Assembly (NCBI GenBank): GCA_022495995.1
Contig: JAFEMH010000982.1
Coordinates: 453,501-517,500 of the forward strand
From: Adenophora triphylla var. japonica
Lineage: Eukaryota > Streptophyta > Magnoliopsida > Asterales > Campanulaceae
DNA length: 64,000 bases
Reading direction: 5' to 3'
A program made the position numbers and the translations under genes. Shown one piece after another: positions 54,723-64,000 of the stretch. Below the pieces are notes generated by a model, which saw only the letters and a program-made list of their open reading frames with translations, searched no databases and had not been told where the DNA came from. The stretch's first letter is position 1. Every line of letters begins with the position of its first letter.

Positions 54723-55475
54723 TCTTTAATAACTCATCCCGGAAAGCTTTATCATCGCCGGACTGATTTAAAAATATTCTGTCATCTCCATGATGAAAAG
54801 ATATCCGAATAGAAAAATTCAATCCCCATAAAATTAAGGGATTTTCCTATGAAAGTAGTGGTATACTGTAAATAAATTAATGAAAGCTTGCAACAAATGT
54901 GTAGCTAACCCACTACGACCATGGACATAGATGTGAGCTTTTGGAACTGTTTACAGTAAGCCAGGCGAAAGAGAAGAATTTGGGGATTCGAGAAGAGAGG
55001 AATGAGAGAGCAGAGAGATTAGGGATAGAAATTAGAAAAAAAGAAGGGAAACTTGGTAAGGAAAATCGTGAATATACTAATTGTGAACGAGTTGTATCAT
55101 GTATGACATTATTGCCGGAGAATAGGAACCAACATTACCAGAGTAGTAGACTGAGGGTAACGAGGAAGAGGAACAACCATTGCCTGAGAAGAAACCGAAC
55201 AAAGAGAGATCGACAAGTGATTTGGGTAAACTGACCTATGTATCTTGTCTAACCATGGTTGGAAATGAAGGTAAAATTGGACAGGTGTCCCATTTTTAAT
55301 GGAGTCCGTTTTGAGGGCATTAACAGCCCATCCGTTTTTAATTTAATCTCATATTATTTTCTTTGTTATGAAAATTTTTTCTCATTTTAATTTTGATGGT
55401 CAAATTAAATAAACTTTGACAATGATTTTATGAAATTTAATTATTCTTATACAATTTTTGAAAATTGTTATTCAT
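54723..55475. other. Intergenic DNA, nothing recognised
   Basis: A purine-rich 97-codon frame (54941-55234) is present but has a Glu/Arg/Lys bias like AGAGA-rich non-coding DNA and no family resemblance. No repeat structure is visible. Confidence 0.4.
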
Positions 55476-55655
55476 ACTCCCTCCGTCCCTAAAATATTAT
55501 CCTGTTGTACATTTTGCAATTATTAAGAAAGAGTTTCACCTTCTTGTACCTTAGTAGTTTGCATTAACATTCATGCCTAAGTTTAGAAATAGGACATACT
55601 TTTTGGGACAAGTCAAAATGGCAAATGGGACAATCTTTCAGGGACGGAGGGAGTA
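55476..55655. mobile_element. Stowaway MITE, short subfamily
   Basis: 180 bp between TA dinucleotides, with ends CTCCCTCCGTCCCTAAAAT and CAGGGACGGAGGGAG. It resembles the element at 5656-5852 in size. Confidence 0.85.
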
Positions 55656-55895
55656 TTATTCTTTGTGGTTTATCAAAAACAATTTTTAGAATTGTATATA
55701 AATAGATTTTTTTTTTAATTTTGGTCAAAGATTCTTTGAGTTGACCATAAAATTTAAAATAGAACAAAATTTTCGGGACGGAGAAAATATAATACTCCTT
55801 TGTATCAAAATGTATGCCCAAATTTTCTTCGAATTTTCTCTTATAAAGAGCAATTGACAACATTTAGACATTTATTTTGGAATAGAGGAAGTAAT
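55656..55895. mobile_element. Degenerate Stowaway-like remnants
   Basis: A right-end-like TTTTCGGGACGGAGAAAATA near 55771 and a pair of weakened ends (TACTCCTTTGTATCAAAAT at 55794 and TATTTTGGAATAGAGGAAGTA near 55892) suggest two older MITEs in tandem. The borders are uncertain. Confidence 0.4.
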
Positions 55896-56016
55896 ATGGA
55901 TTATATTTTATATTACGTGTATTTAATTTTACCAAAACATTTAAAAACGAATTATATTTTTAATTATAAAATATATTTATAATAGACAAAATTCGATTGT
56001 TGTATAGTACGCTGCA

Positions 56017-56235
56017 CAATGGGGATGATAAAATCGAAATCGGAACCAGCCCGGAACTTTTGAACCGACCCGGAACTGGAACCGGCAAAACTGAAACCGG
56101 CGTGAACTGAAACCGATCGAAACCGTAACCGGCAGTTTAACGGTCCGATTTTTCCATCTGATACCGTGAATCGTCGGTTTCGAAACTGCTGAACTGAAAC
56201 CGAAATCATTGTCAAAATCGTCAAATTTGTCAAAA
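56017..56235. mobile_element. hAT-like terminal region rich in AACCGG
   Basis: CAATGGGGATGATAAAATCG followed by many GGAACCGG/GAAACCG words resembles the subterminal region of a hAT subfamily different from the two elements at 4-9 kb. No matching right end or 8-bp duplication was found, so it may be an end fragment. Confidence 0.35.
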
Positions 56236-56639
56236 AATTCGTCAGAATTTAGCCATTATACATGTTAGCTAACGAATACTATTTGACAAATAAATAGTCT
56301 TTGATCCTTTTTAAAACCAGTTTTTAGTCCACAAAAAAATAAATAAAAAGTATTTTTGTTATCTTAACATATTTCCTCAACTATAAATACCACCCTTTCC
56401 CCTCACAATTTTTTCACACAAACCCCATTAACTCTCTCTTAACTTTTTCTAACGAATTTCGTTAATTTTTTTTATTTCCAATTTCAAATCATAAACTAAT
56501 TCTCAATTGTGTTAAGGTTTAGGGTATGGGGTATATGTATAAGATTGAGTGATTCGGTTTATAGGTATATATGGGAGTTAGGTATATGATTTAGGGGTTA
56601 GATTATGGGGTATTGGTTAAAGTAGATGAATTTTTATTT

Positions 56640-56808
56640 TTTTTTTATTTTTTTTTTTTTTTTGAAAAATCAAGATGACACCTGGGAATTTTATTGATAT
56701 AAATAAATTTACAAGGATGAGAGGGATACTATCCCAACTTTACAACCAAATCCAAAAGGAAATAATTAAAACCACAAACAAAGCCAAAATAATCAACTCT
56801 AGGCCAAG
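56640..56808 (-). mobile_element. 3' end of a LINE-like retroposon
   Basis: On the minus strand, AAATTTATTTATATCAATAA precedes AAATTCCCAGGTGTC and an A-rich tail (T-rich on + at 56637-56662), which resembles the 3' ends of plant LINEs. It is 5'-truncated and non-coding. Confidence 0.45.
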
Positions 56809-56833
56809 TTTAGGGTTTAGGGTATGGAATATA

Positions 56834-57021
56834 TCTATAGTATAAAACAAACCCCCCTTTTGAACAGTAGTATGAACAGTTACATGGGCGGAATTTCTCA
56901 TTTTGCCCTCATACATTTGTCCCTTTCCCATTTTGCCCTAAAAAAAAATTAAAAAAAAATTATAAAAACAAAAAAAAAACATAAAACAAAAAACGTAGCC
57001 TTGGACACGGGCTTAGGCTAG
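56834..57021 (+). mobile_element. Small non-autonomous Helitron
   Basis: Starts TCTATAGTATAAAAC after A and ends CACGGGCTTAGGCTAG before T, the A/T target and TC...CTAG termini of Helitrons. It is 188 bp with no coding capacity. Removing it restores a TATGGAATATGATTT repeat unit. Confidence 0.65.
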
Positions 57022-57501
57022 TGATTTATATTTAAGGTTTAAGGTAGATGAATTAGGATTTATGACAGAAAGTTTATGAGATTTAAAGTTTAGGGTATAG
57101 GGTATGTATGAGATTAAGGTATATGAATTGGGTTTAAGGTATGGAGTGTATGATTTATATTTAAGGTTTAGGGTATATATCATATTAATGTAGATGAATT
57201 AGGGTTTAGGATATAAAGTATATGATTTTGATTTAAGGTTTAGGGTATATATGAAATTGAGGAATATGAATTGAGTTTAGGGTATGGAGTATATGATTTA
57301 GATATAAAGTTTGAGGTATAGGGTATATATGAGAGTAAAGTAGATGAATTATAGTTTAGGATATCGAGTATATGATTTAGATTTAATGTTTGGGGCATAG
57401 GGTATATATGGGATTAAGGTAGATTAATTGAACTTAGGGTATGGTGTATATGATTTGGATTTAAGGTTTATGGTATAGTGTATATGGTTAATGTAAATGA
57501 A

Positions 57502-57957
57502 CTAGTACTAACCCCGTACCAAGGGCACGAAGTGACGCCTACCCGCTCGCGGTTTCACTAAATTTATTTTTCTCTTTTATAATCGAAATGGTCATGCTAG
57601 TAAAAAAAAATTATATCCCAAAAAAGTAATTTAAACTAAGTTTTTATTTATTATTATAACAAAAAGTAAAAAATAAAATCATGAACTCTCTATTGCTATT
57701 GATATTTATGAGATTGATAAGTAAAAAATAATTAAAAAAACAAATTAATAAAAAACTCATGTAGTAAATAAAAGGGTGTGTGAGGGAAAGTTAAAAGGCA
57801 TGTTTGGGAGGAGAATGTGGAGAGTTATAAAAATGGGAGTGGAAAGGTGAAATATTTTGATTAATTCAGGCCGTCAATCAATTTTCTAGAATTAATCTCA
57901 ACTGCTTTTTATCCCGACGGTTACGACGGTTTTTCTCCATGTGTATTGTATTATAGA
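57502..57957 (-). mobile_element. Non-autonomous Helitron in reverse orientation
   Basis: On the minus strand it starts TCTATAATACAATACAC and ends CGGGGTTAGTACTAG, flanked by A and T. The GTGCCCTTGGTACGGGG just inside the 3' end could form the usual short hairpin. Its removal rejoins GTAAATGAA and TTAGGGTTTA, matching neighbouring minisatellite units. Confidence 0.7.
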
Positions 57958-58130
57958 TTAGGGTTTAAAATGTAGAGTATATGATTTAGATTTAAGGTTT
58001 AGGGTATAAGGTATATATGAGATTTAGATAGATGAATTAGAATTTGGGATATGAAGTATATGATTTATATTTAAGATTTAGGGTATATGTTATATACCAG
58101 ATTTAGGTATATGATTTAGGTTTAGGGCTT

Positions 58131-58742
58131 GTTTGGTAATCAAACTAATCTTTTAATTTGGAACACTTTAAGAGATTAAAAAATTAAACTTGTTTGTTAA
58201 GGTATATTCAAATCAATTAGTTAATTAAGATTATCTTAAAAAAGGCTATTAATTTTAAAATATAAGGGTCCGCTTCCAAGTTTTTAATGAAGAGAAAACA
58301 AAGTGAGGGGAGGGAAAAGGAGAGAAAAGAAAGGGAGGGAAGTAAATTTAAATTCCTTCCAATGTGTTTTCGAGTTAGGAATGAAATGAAAGGAAAAAAC
58401 AAAATTTTCTCTCCTCATGCTTTCGAGTTTTGAAATGAAATTAGAGAAAATAAAGAGAAAATGGCTTATATACCCTTAGGCTTCACAAGTCGGTTGACAT
58501 CCCAAACCAAATCACCCGCTTGTTATCAAACACCACCACCAAATCCTACAAATAATCAATAAACTCGCCGTTAAAATGACACCAAACGATAGAAAATTTC
58601 ACAAATTTCCCATAAAACCCTACGGAAAGTCAACAAACTCTAACAGTAAATCCTATGATCACCATGAAGATGGTATAAATATATGAAGTCTACATTTGTG
58701 TTTCAAAAGACCATCCCAAATCAACCAAAATCACCATAGAGC
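58131..58742. other. Intergenic DNA, nothing firmly recognised
   Basis: Starts with GGCTTGTTTGGTAATCAAAC, which looks like the end of a small DNA transposon, but the partner end is not clear. The rest is AT-rich with a purine-rich patch (58290-58350). Confidence 0.35.
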
Positions 58743-60780
58743 AGGGGTGGAACTATGTTATAGAGGGGGGGTCAATGGACCCCCCCTGAGTTTTCCGTTT
58801 TTGCCACTTTACCCCCTTATACATTTATGAAATTAGGAACTTAACCCCCCTAAAAAATATAAACAACCCCCTCAATATTTACATTTATAACTCACTATAT
58901 AAACCACACAAGGCTGAGGGTTGATTTTTGTCTTTTCAGTTCACGTTTTTATTGTTCAATTGCGATTTCCAAAGTCGGAATTGCGGCAACGAGCGACGTC
59001 GAAGAGACGAACCGACGAAGGAGAAGATGAAAGCCACCACCCAGCCACCGCGTCCGCCGCACCAGTTTTACCAAGGTATTTTGATTCTCTCCTTTCATCG
59101 ACTTTTCCTCTCTCTCTCTCTCTCTCTCTCATCTCAAATCCCCTAAATTTCTAAATCCCTAACAAATTAGGTTTTTAATATTCAAAAACTCTTTTGGAAA
59201 GCAAAAGAACGGTCAGAATTAGTAGTAGTTGTGATGTGTGTACGTGAGAGAGAGAGAGAGAGCGAGAGAGAGAGAGAGAGAAAGCCTATGAGAAAGCATC
59301 TGGGTGGAGTTGTAGGTGGCCGGTCGGCGGCGGGAGAAACAGAAGAACGGTCGGCATTAGTGCATGACCGCCTGAAAACCCAGCCCTGTTTTTTTACTAC
59401 CTCAATCCCTATTGAATGATTAAAAAAATGTTTTTAAAATAAATTTCAAAATATTTTTTGTCATTAGTTTTTTGGACTTTTGAATTCTTATTTGTGTATA
59501 TTTAACATTCTGTTTAATTTTAAAATCAGTTTGGGATTTCGGATTGGTTCCCAAATGGGACCTCCACCTCAAGATTTGAAGAGATCCCGTGGACCAACTA
59601 CTTCAGGCTCTAAATTCAATGAGGTTCCCCGTACCGGAGGTTAGAAACTTTGAACTATAGTCTTATTTATATTTATATGATTAGTATGAATTTTTGTCTT
59701 GTTGTTGATATTTGTTTGATATTTTATTGTTATTCACATTTTAAATTATTGTATGTATTTTGAAAGAGTGTTGGAAAACTATTTCAAAAAATTGAAACCT
59801 TTACAAACTAACGAAGAGCGTCAAGCTCAAGAGTATGACATCCCCGATCATAGTGCCCAAAATCCAAATTCTGAAGTGCCTAATGCTCGAGAGCCTCAAG
59901 TTCAAGAGCATATCATCCCCAATCCTAGTGTCTGAAATCCAAATCCTGAAGTGCCTAATGTTCAAGCTCAATAGCCTAATATTCCAACATCTAAATTTCA
60001 AGAGGCAGATGGTATGCTTGAACTTGTGTTTGATCTTGGGTTGCGGCCTTTGATTTATAGTCTTTCTCGTGATGGAAAAAGGCTGGATAATATTCGAAGG
60101 GCATATTTATTGAAGGGCCCATCTCAACCAAAAAATCATGAATTCAAAAAGTCCGAAATTTCAGGAAAAAATTACAAATTTGATCCAAAATGGTACGTGA
60201 GGTATGAGACTTGGTTGTAATATAGTACAAGCAAAGATGCAATATTTTATTTGTATTGCTATCTATTCAAGCCTGAGTCTGGGAAGCAAGGAGGAGGTGG
60301 AACATTTGTGACTGATGGGTTTAGAAATTGGAAGAAGATTTCAAAAAAGTTGATGGAACATGTTGGAGATGTTAATAGTTCTCATAACAATTGTTACTTT
60401 TTAGGTCGGGAATTATTGAAATCGAAGCAGCACATTGATCACAATTTGGCCAGAGTATCTGATAAAGAAGCCAAAGACGCCAACCTTCGTCTTCTCACTT
60501 CTATTAGAGCAATACGATATCTTTGTCGTCAAGGTTTGGCTTTTCGTGGTCACAACGACGTGGAGGTCATGGAATCACCAACTTGCACCGTTATCGTGTT
60601 GAACTGTTTAAAACCGTGATTGATCATCAACTTCAAGAGTTGAATAGTCGTTTTGACAAGACTAATGTGGATTTGCTTCTTTGTGTAGCTTCACTTGATC
60701 CAAAAAATTCCTTCTATGCTTTCGATAAATGTAGATGATTCAATTTGCCTAATTTTATCCGTCAGAAATTTCAGAAAGAG
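58743..60780 (+). mobile_element. hAT element remnant of the TTF/ZMYM1-like group
   Basis: The left end CAGGGGTGGAACTATG, followed by GGACCCCCCCTGAGTTTT, matches the typical start of plant hAT elements encoding TTF-type transposases. A leader with a possible first exon (from about 59027, donor near 59074) and CT/GA microsatellites (59110-59130, 59242-59283) precedes the broken transposase. I did not find the right terminal repeat, so the end given is the end of recognisable transposase. Confidence 0.6.
59753..60738 (+). pseudogene. TTF-type hAT transposase, internally deleted
   Basis: The N-terminal part includes IRRAYLLKGPSQPKNHEF, and a TTF zinc-finger-type domain with KFDPKWYVRYETWL, then GTFVTDGFRNWKKISKKLMEH and NSSHNNC. 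It passes into the start of the DUF4371 region (SDKEAKDANLRLLTSIRAIR, CRQGLAFRGHND). The frame then jumps to a segment normally several hundred residues later, HRYRVELFKTVIDHQLQELN SRFDKT region near 60577-60660, just before the C-terminal dimerisation domain. The RNase H-fold core is therefore largely missing. Stops at about 59933, 59972 and 60218 and a frameshift near 60560 add to the damage. Confidence 0.75.
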
Positions 60781-62410
60781 AACGCGGTGACTTTCAAATG
60801 AACTTGAAACATACATTATGGTGTAACGATGTTGCCCATTTTTCGAAAGATTGGTATTTTTCTTTTCTTTGAAAATCAATCGAAAAAACACGGAGTCGCC
60901 ACGCCATTTTTGTTTTAAGGGCCAAAACTTTGAAAAATGCCCGAGATTAGAGATTTGGATTCGGAGGTCACGTTACACGCCGGGAAGAACGTTAGTGTTC
61001 ACCCGGAATGCCTCGTAAAACGAGTCTTCCAAGCTTAAAAACCATTTGTGTGTGTGTGTGTGTGTTCCTTTGGCCAAAATAAGTTTAAACTGAGAAAAAT
61101 AAAAATTGGGAACTCTTTATATGACATTAAACAAGTTCCATGATTTTTGGTATGATTTTAGGGTTGAGTTTTGGTACTCAAAAGATTTCTTGAAGTTGAA
61201 AATCAATTCTGCCAGAATGAAAAAGGCAGTGGACACTTGATTTTAAAATGGATTTAAGAGCTTTAAAACTTCAAACCATCCTTAGGGTACATTAGGAATC
61301 AATTTTCTCTTGAAGAAAAACATGATTTTAAAGGGGGTTTGGCATCCATGCTTGTCCCCATTTCCTTAGGCTTTGATTAGTAGTCACTAGACATTTTAGT
61401 GGTAATCTACTATATCAAACCATCCTTAGGGTACATTAGGAATTAAGCATTTCATTTGCTTGGGAAGGGGAGTTTTATCCTTTGAAACAAAGATTTTTGT
61501 TGTGAAAATGGTTTTTAGGGTTTTGAAAATATGTTTGTAAGAAGTAAAAACAATTTTGAAAGAGATGTTGATCCTTGTAGAGGATCATCCATGGAGATGA
61601 ACTTCCATGGTGATCCTCTTGGATCTAAGGCAAGAGGAAAACAAGTTACATCTTCAAAGTATGAGATGCATGCATGGATGAGAGATTTAGGGTAGGGAGA
61701 AAGAGGTTATACCTATCTTCTTTTGTGTTTTGTGTTTTAAGCTTTGAGTTTTGAGAGTGATTTAGTGAGTGAGATTTGGGAAAATGATTGAGAAAAAGGT
61801 GGCAATTCAACCGGGTGCAACTACAAACTTGAGCATCAGGCGAATTGAACGTATAATTGAATTAAATCACCAACTATAACTTAAAAGAAAAAGACCGAAA
61901 AAAATTTAGACAACAGAATCATAGGCTATAGAGTTTCAACATGAGACTCTTATATCATCTTTCTATCTTCTTTATCTTCTAACTTCTTCTTTATATCCAA
62001 GAAAAAGAGACAACACAAATATAAACATTTAGGAAAGTAAGGATTAATTAACATTAATCTTGAATAATTAACCTCTCAAATTATAACTTTGGTGGTTACA
62101 TACTCTCTACCTTTTATGAGAGAATTCACTACAAGAATAAGGGTTGTTCAATACAATAAATAACCCACTTTATTCTTGTAATAACCAAACCAAATTTAAA
62201 GTCACCAAATTTCTTTATGAAATCGTAATATGAGGTTAAAGATACGAAAATCGAAAAGTCACACCTTTGATTTTATTTAAACAAGAGAAAATCAATTTTT
62301 CATTCAAATTAATGACTAATTTTTTCAACAATTAGCACCGGAAAAGGGAGAAAATGATTTCCCCACTTTTCTAAGTAAAACGGATTTTTCCTCCGTATTT
62401 CATTTTCCGA
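60781..62410. other. Non-coding region, probable decayed repeat
   Basis: Includes a (TG)n run at about 61047-61064, and a phrase CCTTAGGGTACATTAGGAAT occurring at about 61281 and again at about 61425. The opening GGAGTCGCCACGCCATTTT and the ACACGCCGGGAAGAACG segment resemble leader sequence of plant LTR elements, but no domain is readable. No gene supported. Confidence 0.35.
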
Positions 62411-62834
62411 AAAATGTTAGAACACTCTCACCTAACTTTTCATACACTCCCCACGTTACCCACCTCAAATCAACCACACCCTACCCCACCCCCTCGTAAA
62501 AAAAATACTTTTACTAAAATTATTTTTTACAACTCTCCATCGGACTCCCCCCCCCCACCACCACCACCACCGCCCCACCCCGGTAAAAAAAAAAATTCCT
62601 TACTCATTTTAAATTTATTTTTAAGCACTCCCCACCCTCAACACCACCACCCAGAGGTCAAAAAATATTTTTTTATTCATACTAAAATTATTTTTTAACA
62701 ACTCCCCCACTCTTGGCTATCCATCCCTACCCCACACCTACCCCCCACACTCTTGGCTACCCACCCTACCCCATTCCCCACACTCTACCCTACCACCATC
62801 CTACCCTTTACATATTTCCCACCACCCTACTCTA
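62411..62834. repeat. Pyrimidine-rich low-complexity region
   Basis: Strand-biased C/T-rich DNA with short tandem phrases (CACCACCACCACC at about 62557, CCCACACTCTTGGCTACCCA at about 62742). Frames across it are compositional artefacts. Confidence 0.6.
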
Positions 62835-64000
62835 TGTTGGGTTTTGGGGTTACAAACGCAGCGGAAAATAATTTATACAACAACAAAACCCTAGCCCTAA
62901 GATCCGTCTAGCATGAATAGATTAGAAACATATGAAATAGATTTACATACCTTAATGCGATGAAGTTTAACAAAGTAGATCTCAAAATTCAAGCCTTGAA
63001 ATTTTGATGTCGAAACGGATCTTCTTCTTCCTTCTTCGAACTTGGTGATGAAATCAACAATGGAGTTCTTCAAGCTTTAGGAGATAAAGCAACCTCCCTC
63101 TAATGGTGATCCACACGCGAACGAACCAAGAACACCTTCTTGTTGGATTTCTAGATGATCCTCTTGATTATTGAATCAATATTCAATAATCAAAGCCAAA
63201 AACTATGGAATAATTTGGGAGCCTTTGATTCAAAATCAAAACCAAAAACTAGAGTTTCATAAACTTAGTATATTGATGTGTGAGAGAGAATTATGGCTGC
63301 AAAGGACTTATATTTATATCATATATAAACCCTAGTCATAATAGGTTAGAAGTCCTTAGGCAATCCTAATTCAATCAGTCGTGTCACGCTTCGTGATAAA
63401 AGTTGCACTCGTGCTGGAATTTCTCACGAATCGTGACAAAAGTCGCGAGTCGTGGTTCACTCCTCAGAGTCAACTGGTCAACGCAAATCCTTGGAATTCA
63501 AAACGTAGTCGTTTCACTGCTCCTGGCACGAGTCGTGCCCTTCCCCAAAATTTCCAAATTTAGCTCGAATCAAATTCGTTCTTTGTGTGTGACCCAAAAG
63601 AAATTATATTAAGTTGGTAGTGAGTCGAAACATCGACCTCACAAGACATAAGTGACTTCTAGCAAATCATTATGTCCACCCAATTAATATAACATCAAAG
63701 CTTGATTCCTCAATAGATCCAATTACATAATCCCTTTGTCTACAATGTCTAATTAAACATGAGTCATGGTCTATGTCAACTCATTCCGTTCAATGCTTTC
63801 TCGATTCCAAATATGTTGATAATCCAAATGCATTTGATCTCCATCAAATCACTTGAGTGTGGCCACACATTTCATCAACATCATTCATCGAGGGGCCCAA
63901 GCAAACATCTCTCTTCATAAGAGGGACAAATTTCGTCTTGACTTATCATTCTTCCCTACATGAGTCAAATCGTGCTAACATAGCCCTTATTGCTATCCGA
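62835..64000 (-). mobile_element. LTR-retrotransposon-like sequence running off the window
   Basis: TGTTGGGTTTTGGGGTTAC followed by AAACGCAGCGGAAAATAATT reads, on the minus strand, like the end of a copia-type LTR (...TTTCCGCTGCGTTT...AACCCAACA). A repeated CACGAATCGTGACAAAAGTC phrase occurs near 63370-63540. No coding domain is visible before the edge, so the internal part, if any, lies to the right. Confidence 0.35.

Larger units (their letters stand above)
56510..58130 (+). repeat. Degenerate minisatellite with TTTAGGG-like motifs, interrupted
   Basis: Units of roughly 75-80 bp built from phrases such as GATTTAAGGTTTAGGGTATA and GATGAATTAGGGTTTAGG. The frequent TTTAGGG recalls the plant telomere repeat, but it is embedded in a longer unit, so this is not simple telomeric DNA. 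A LINE-like fragment and two Helitrons interrupt it; removing each rejoins the unit. Confidence 0.7.

Noticed and set aside
54941..55234. 97-codon charged frame
   Set aside because: Glu/Arg/Lys-rich translation of AGAGA-rich DNA with no family match, splice sites or conserved motif.
56510..58130. Interstitial telomere array
   Set aside because: TTTAGGG occurs as part of a longer 75-80 bp degenerate unit, not as uninterrupted heptamers.
62414..62698. 94-codon frame
   Set aside because: It lies in pyrimidine-rich low-complexity DNA and encodes Pro/Thr/Lys runs only.

Overview
This window is nuclear DNA from a flowering plant, most likely a eudicot. The evidence is spliced plant-type genes, an F-box/FBA gene, Stowaway MITEs with the CTCCCTCCGTCCC end, Tat/Retand-type Ty3-gypsy and SIRE-type Ty1-copia retrotransposons, plant-mobile-domain and FAR1-type Mutator genes, and TTTAGGG-like interstitial repeats. 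The species cannot be fixed from sequence alone. Almost everything here is transposable element. The only host gene that looks intact is an F-box gene at the left edge. A second, broken F-box gene of the same family and strand lies about 31 kb to its right, which suggests an old tandem pair pushed apart by insertions.

Layout. 1-2.2 kb: F-box gene with a Stowaway MITE against its 5' end. 2.26-5.48 kb: a satellite whose roughly 125-bp monomers are arranged as an A-B-C trimer, split by a MITE and by a 1.2-kb hAT element with a perfect 8-bp target duplication. 5.6-8.9 kb: more Stowaway MITEs, a 165-bp hAT MITE, a tRNA-derived SINE and a second, older hAT copy with its own nested MITE. 10.0-23.3 kb: two Tat/Retand-like Ty3-gypsy elements in opposite orientation, each missing its 3' part and meeting tail to tail near 16.37 kb. 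A spliced extra ORF (16431-17249) lies antisense to the second element. 24.45-32.2 kb: a Mutator-like element (9-bp duplication TTTTAAAAA) carrying a gene-exon fragment and an 11-bp minisatellite. It was later invaded by a complete 5.4-kb Ty3-gypsy element (5-bp duplication GGAAG). 32.4-33.65 kb: F-box pseudogene.

34.23-54.71 kb is the most interesting part: a two-gene Mutator-like element (9-bp duplication TTTCTCTTT). It carries a plant-mobile-domain gene on the + strand and a FAR1-type MULE transposase with the tail of an OTU-like protease domain on the - strand. Each gene has a tiny first exon, and its first intron holds a regular array of a 20-bp quasi-palindrome (TTCGGCCA-N4-TGGCCGAA) repeating every 32 bp. 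A third, looser group of the motif lies between the two 3' ends. A young 14.1-kb SIRE-type copia element with near-identical LTRs and a spliced 1077-residue envelope-position ORF sits inside the plant-mobile-domain gene. Its non-conserved parts are packed with the hexamer AACCGC.

54.7-64 kb: Stowaway MITEs, a degenerate TTTAGGG-like minisatellite split by two small Helitrons and a LINE-like fragment, a TTF-type hAT transposase remnant with an internal deletion, and a further LTR-like sequence running off the right edge.

All coordinates, splice sites and target duplications were read by eye. Family names come from recognised protein motifs, not from a database search.
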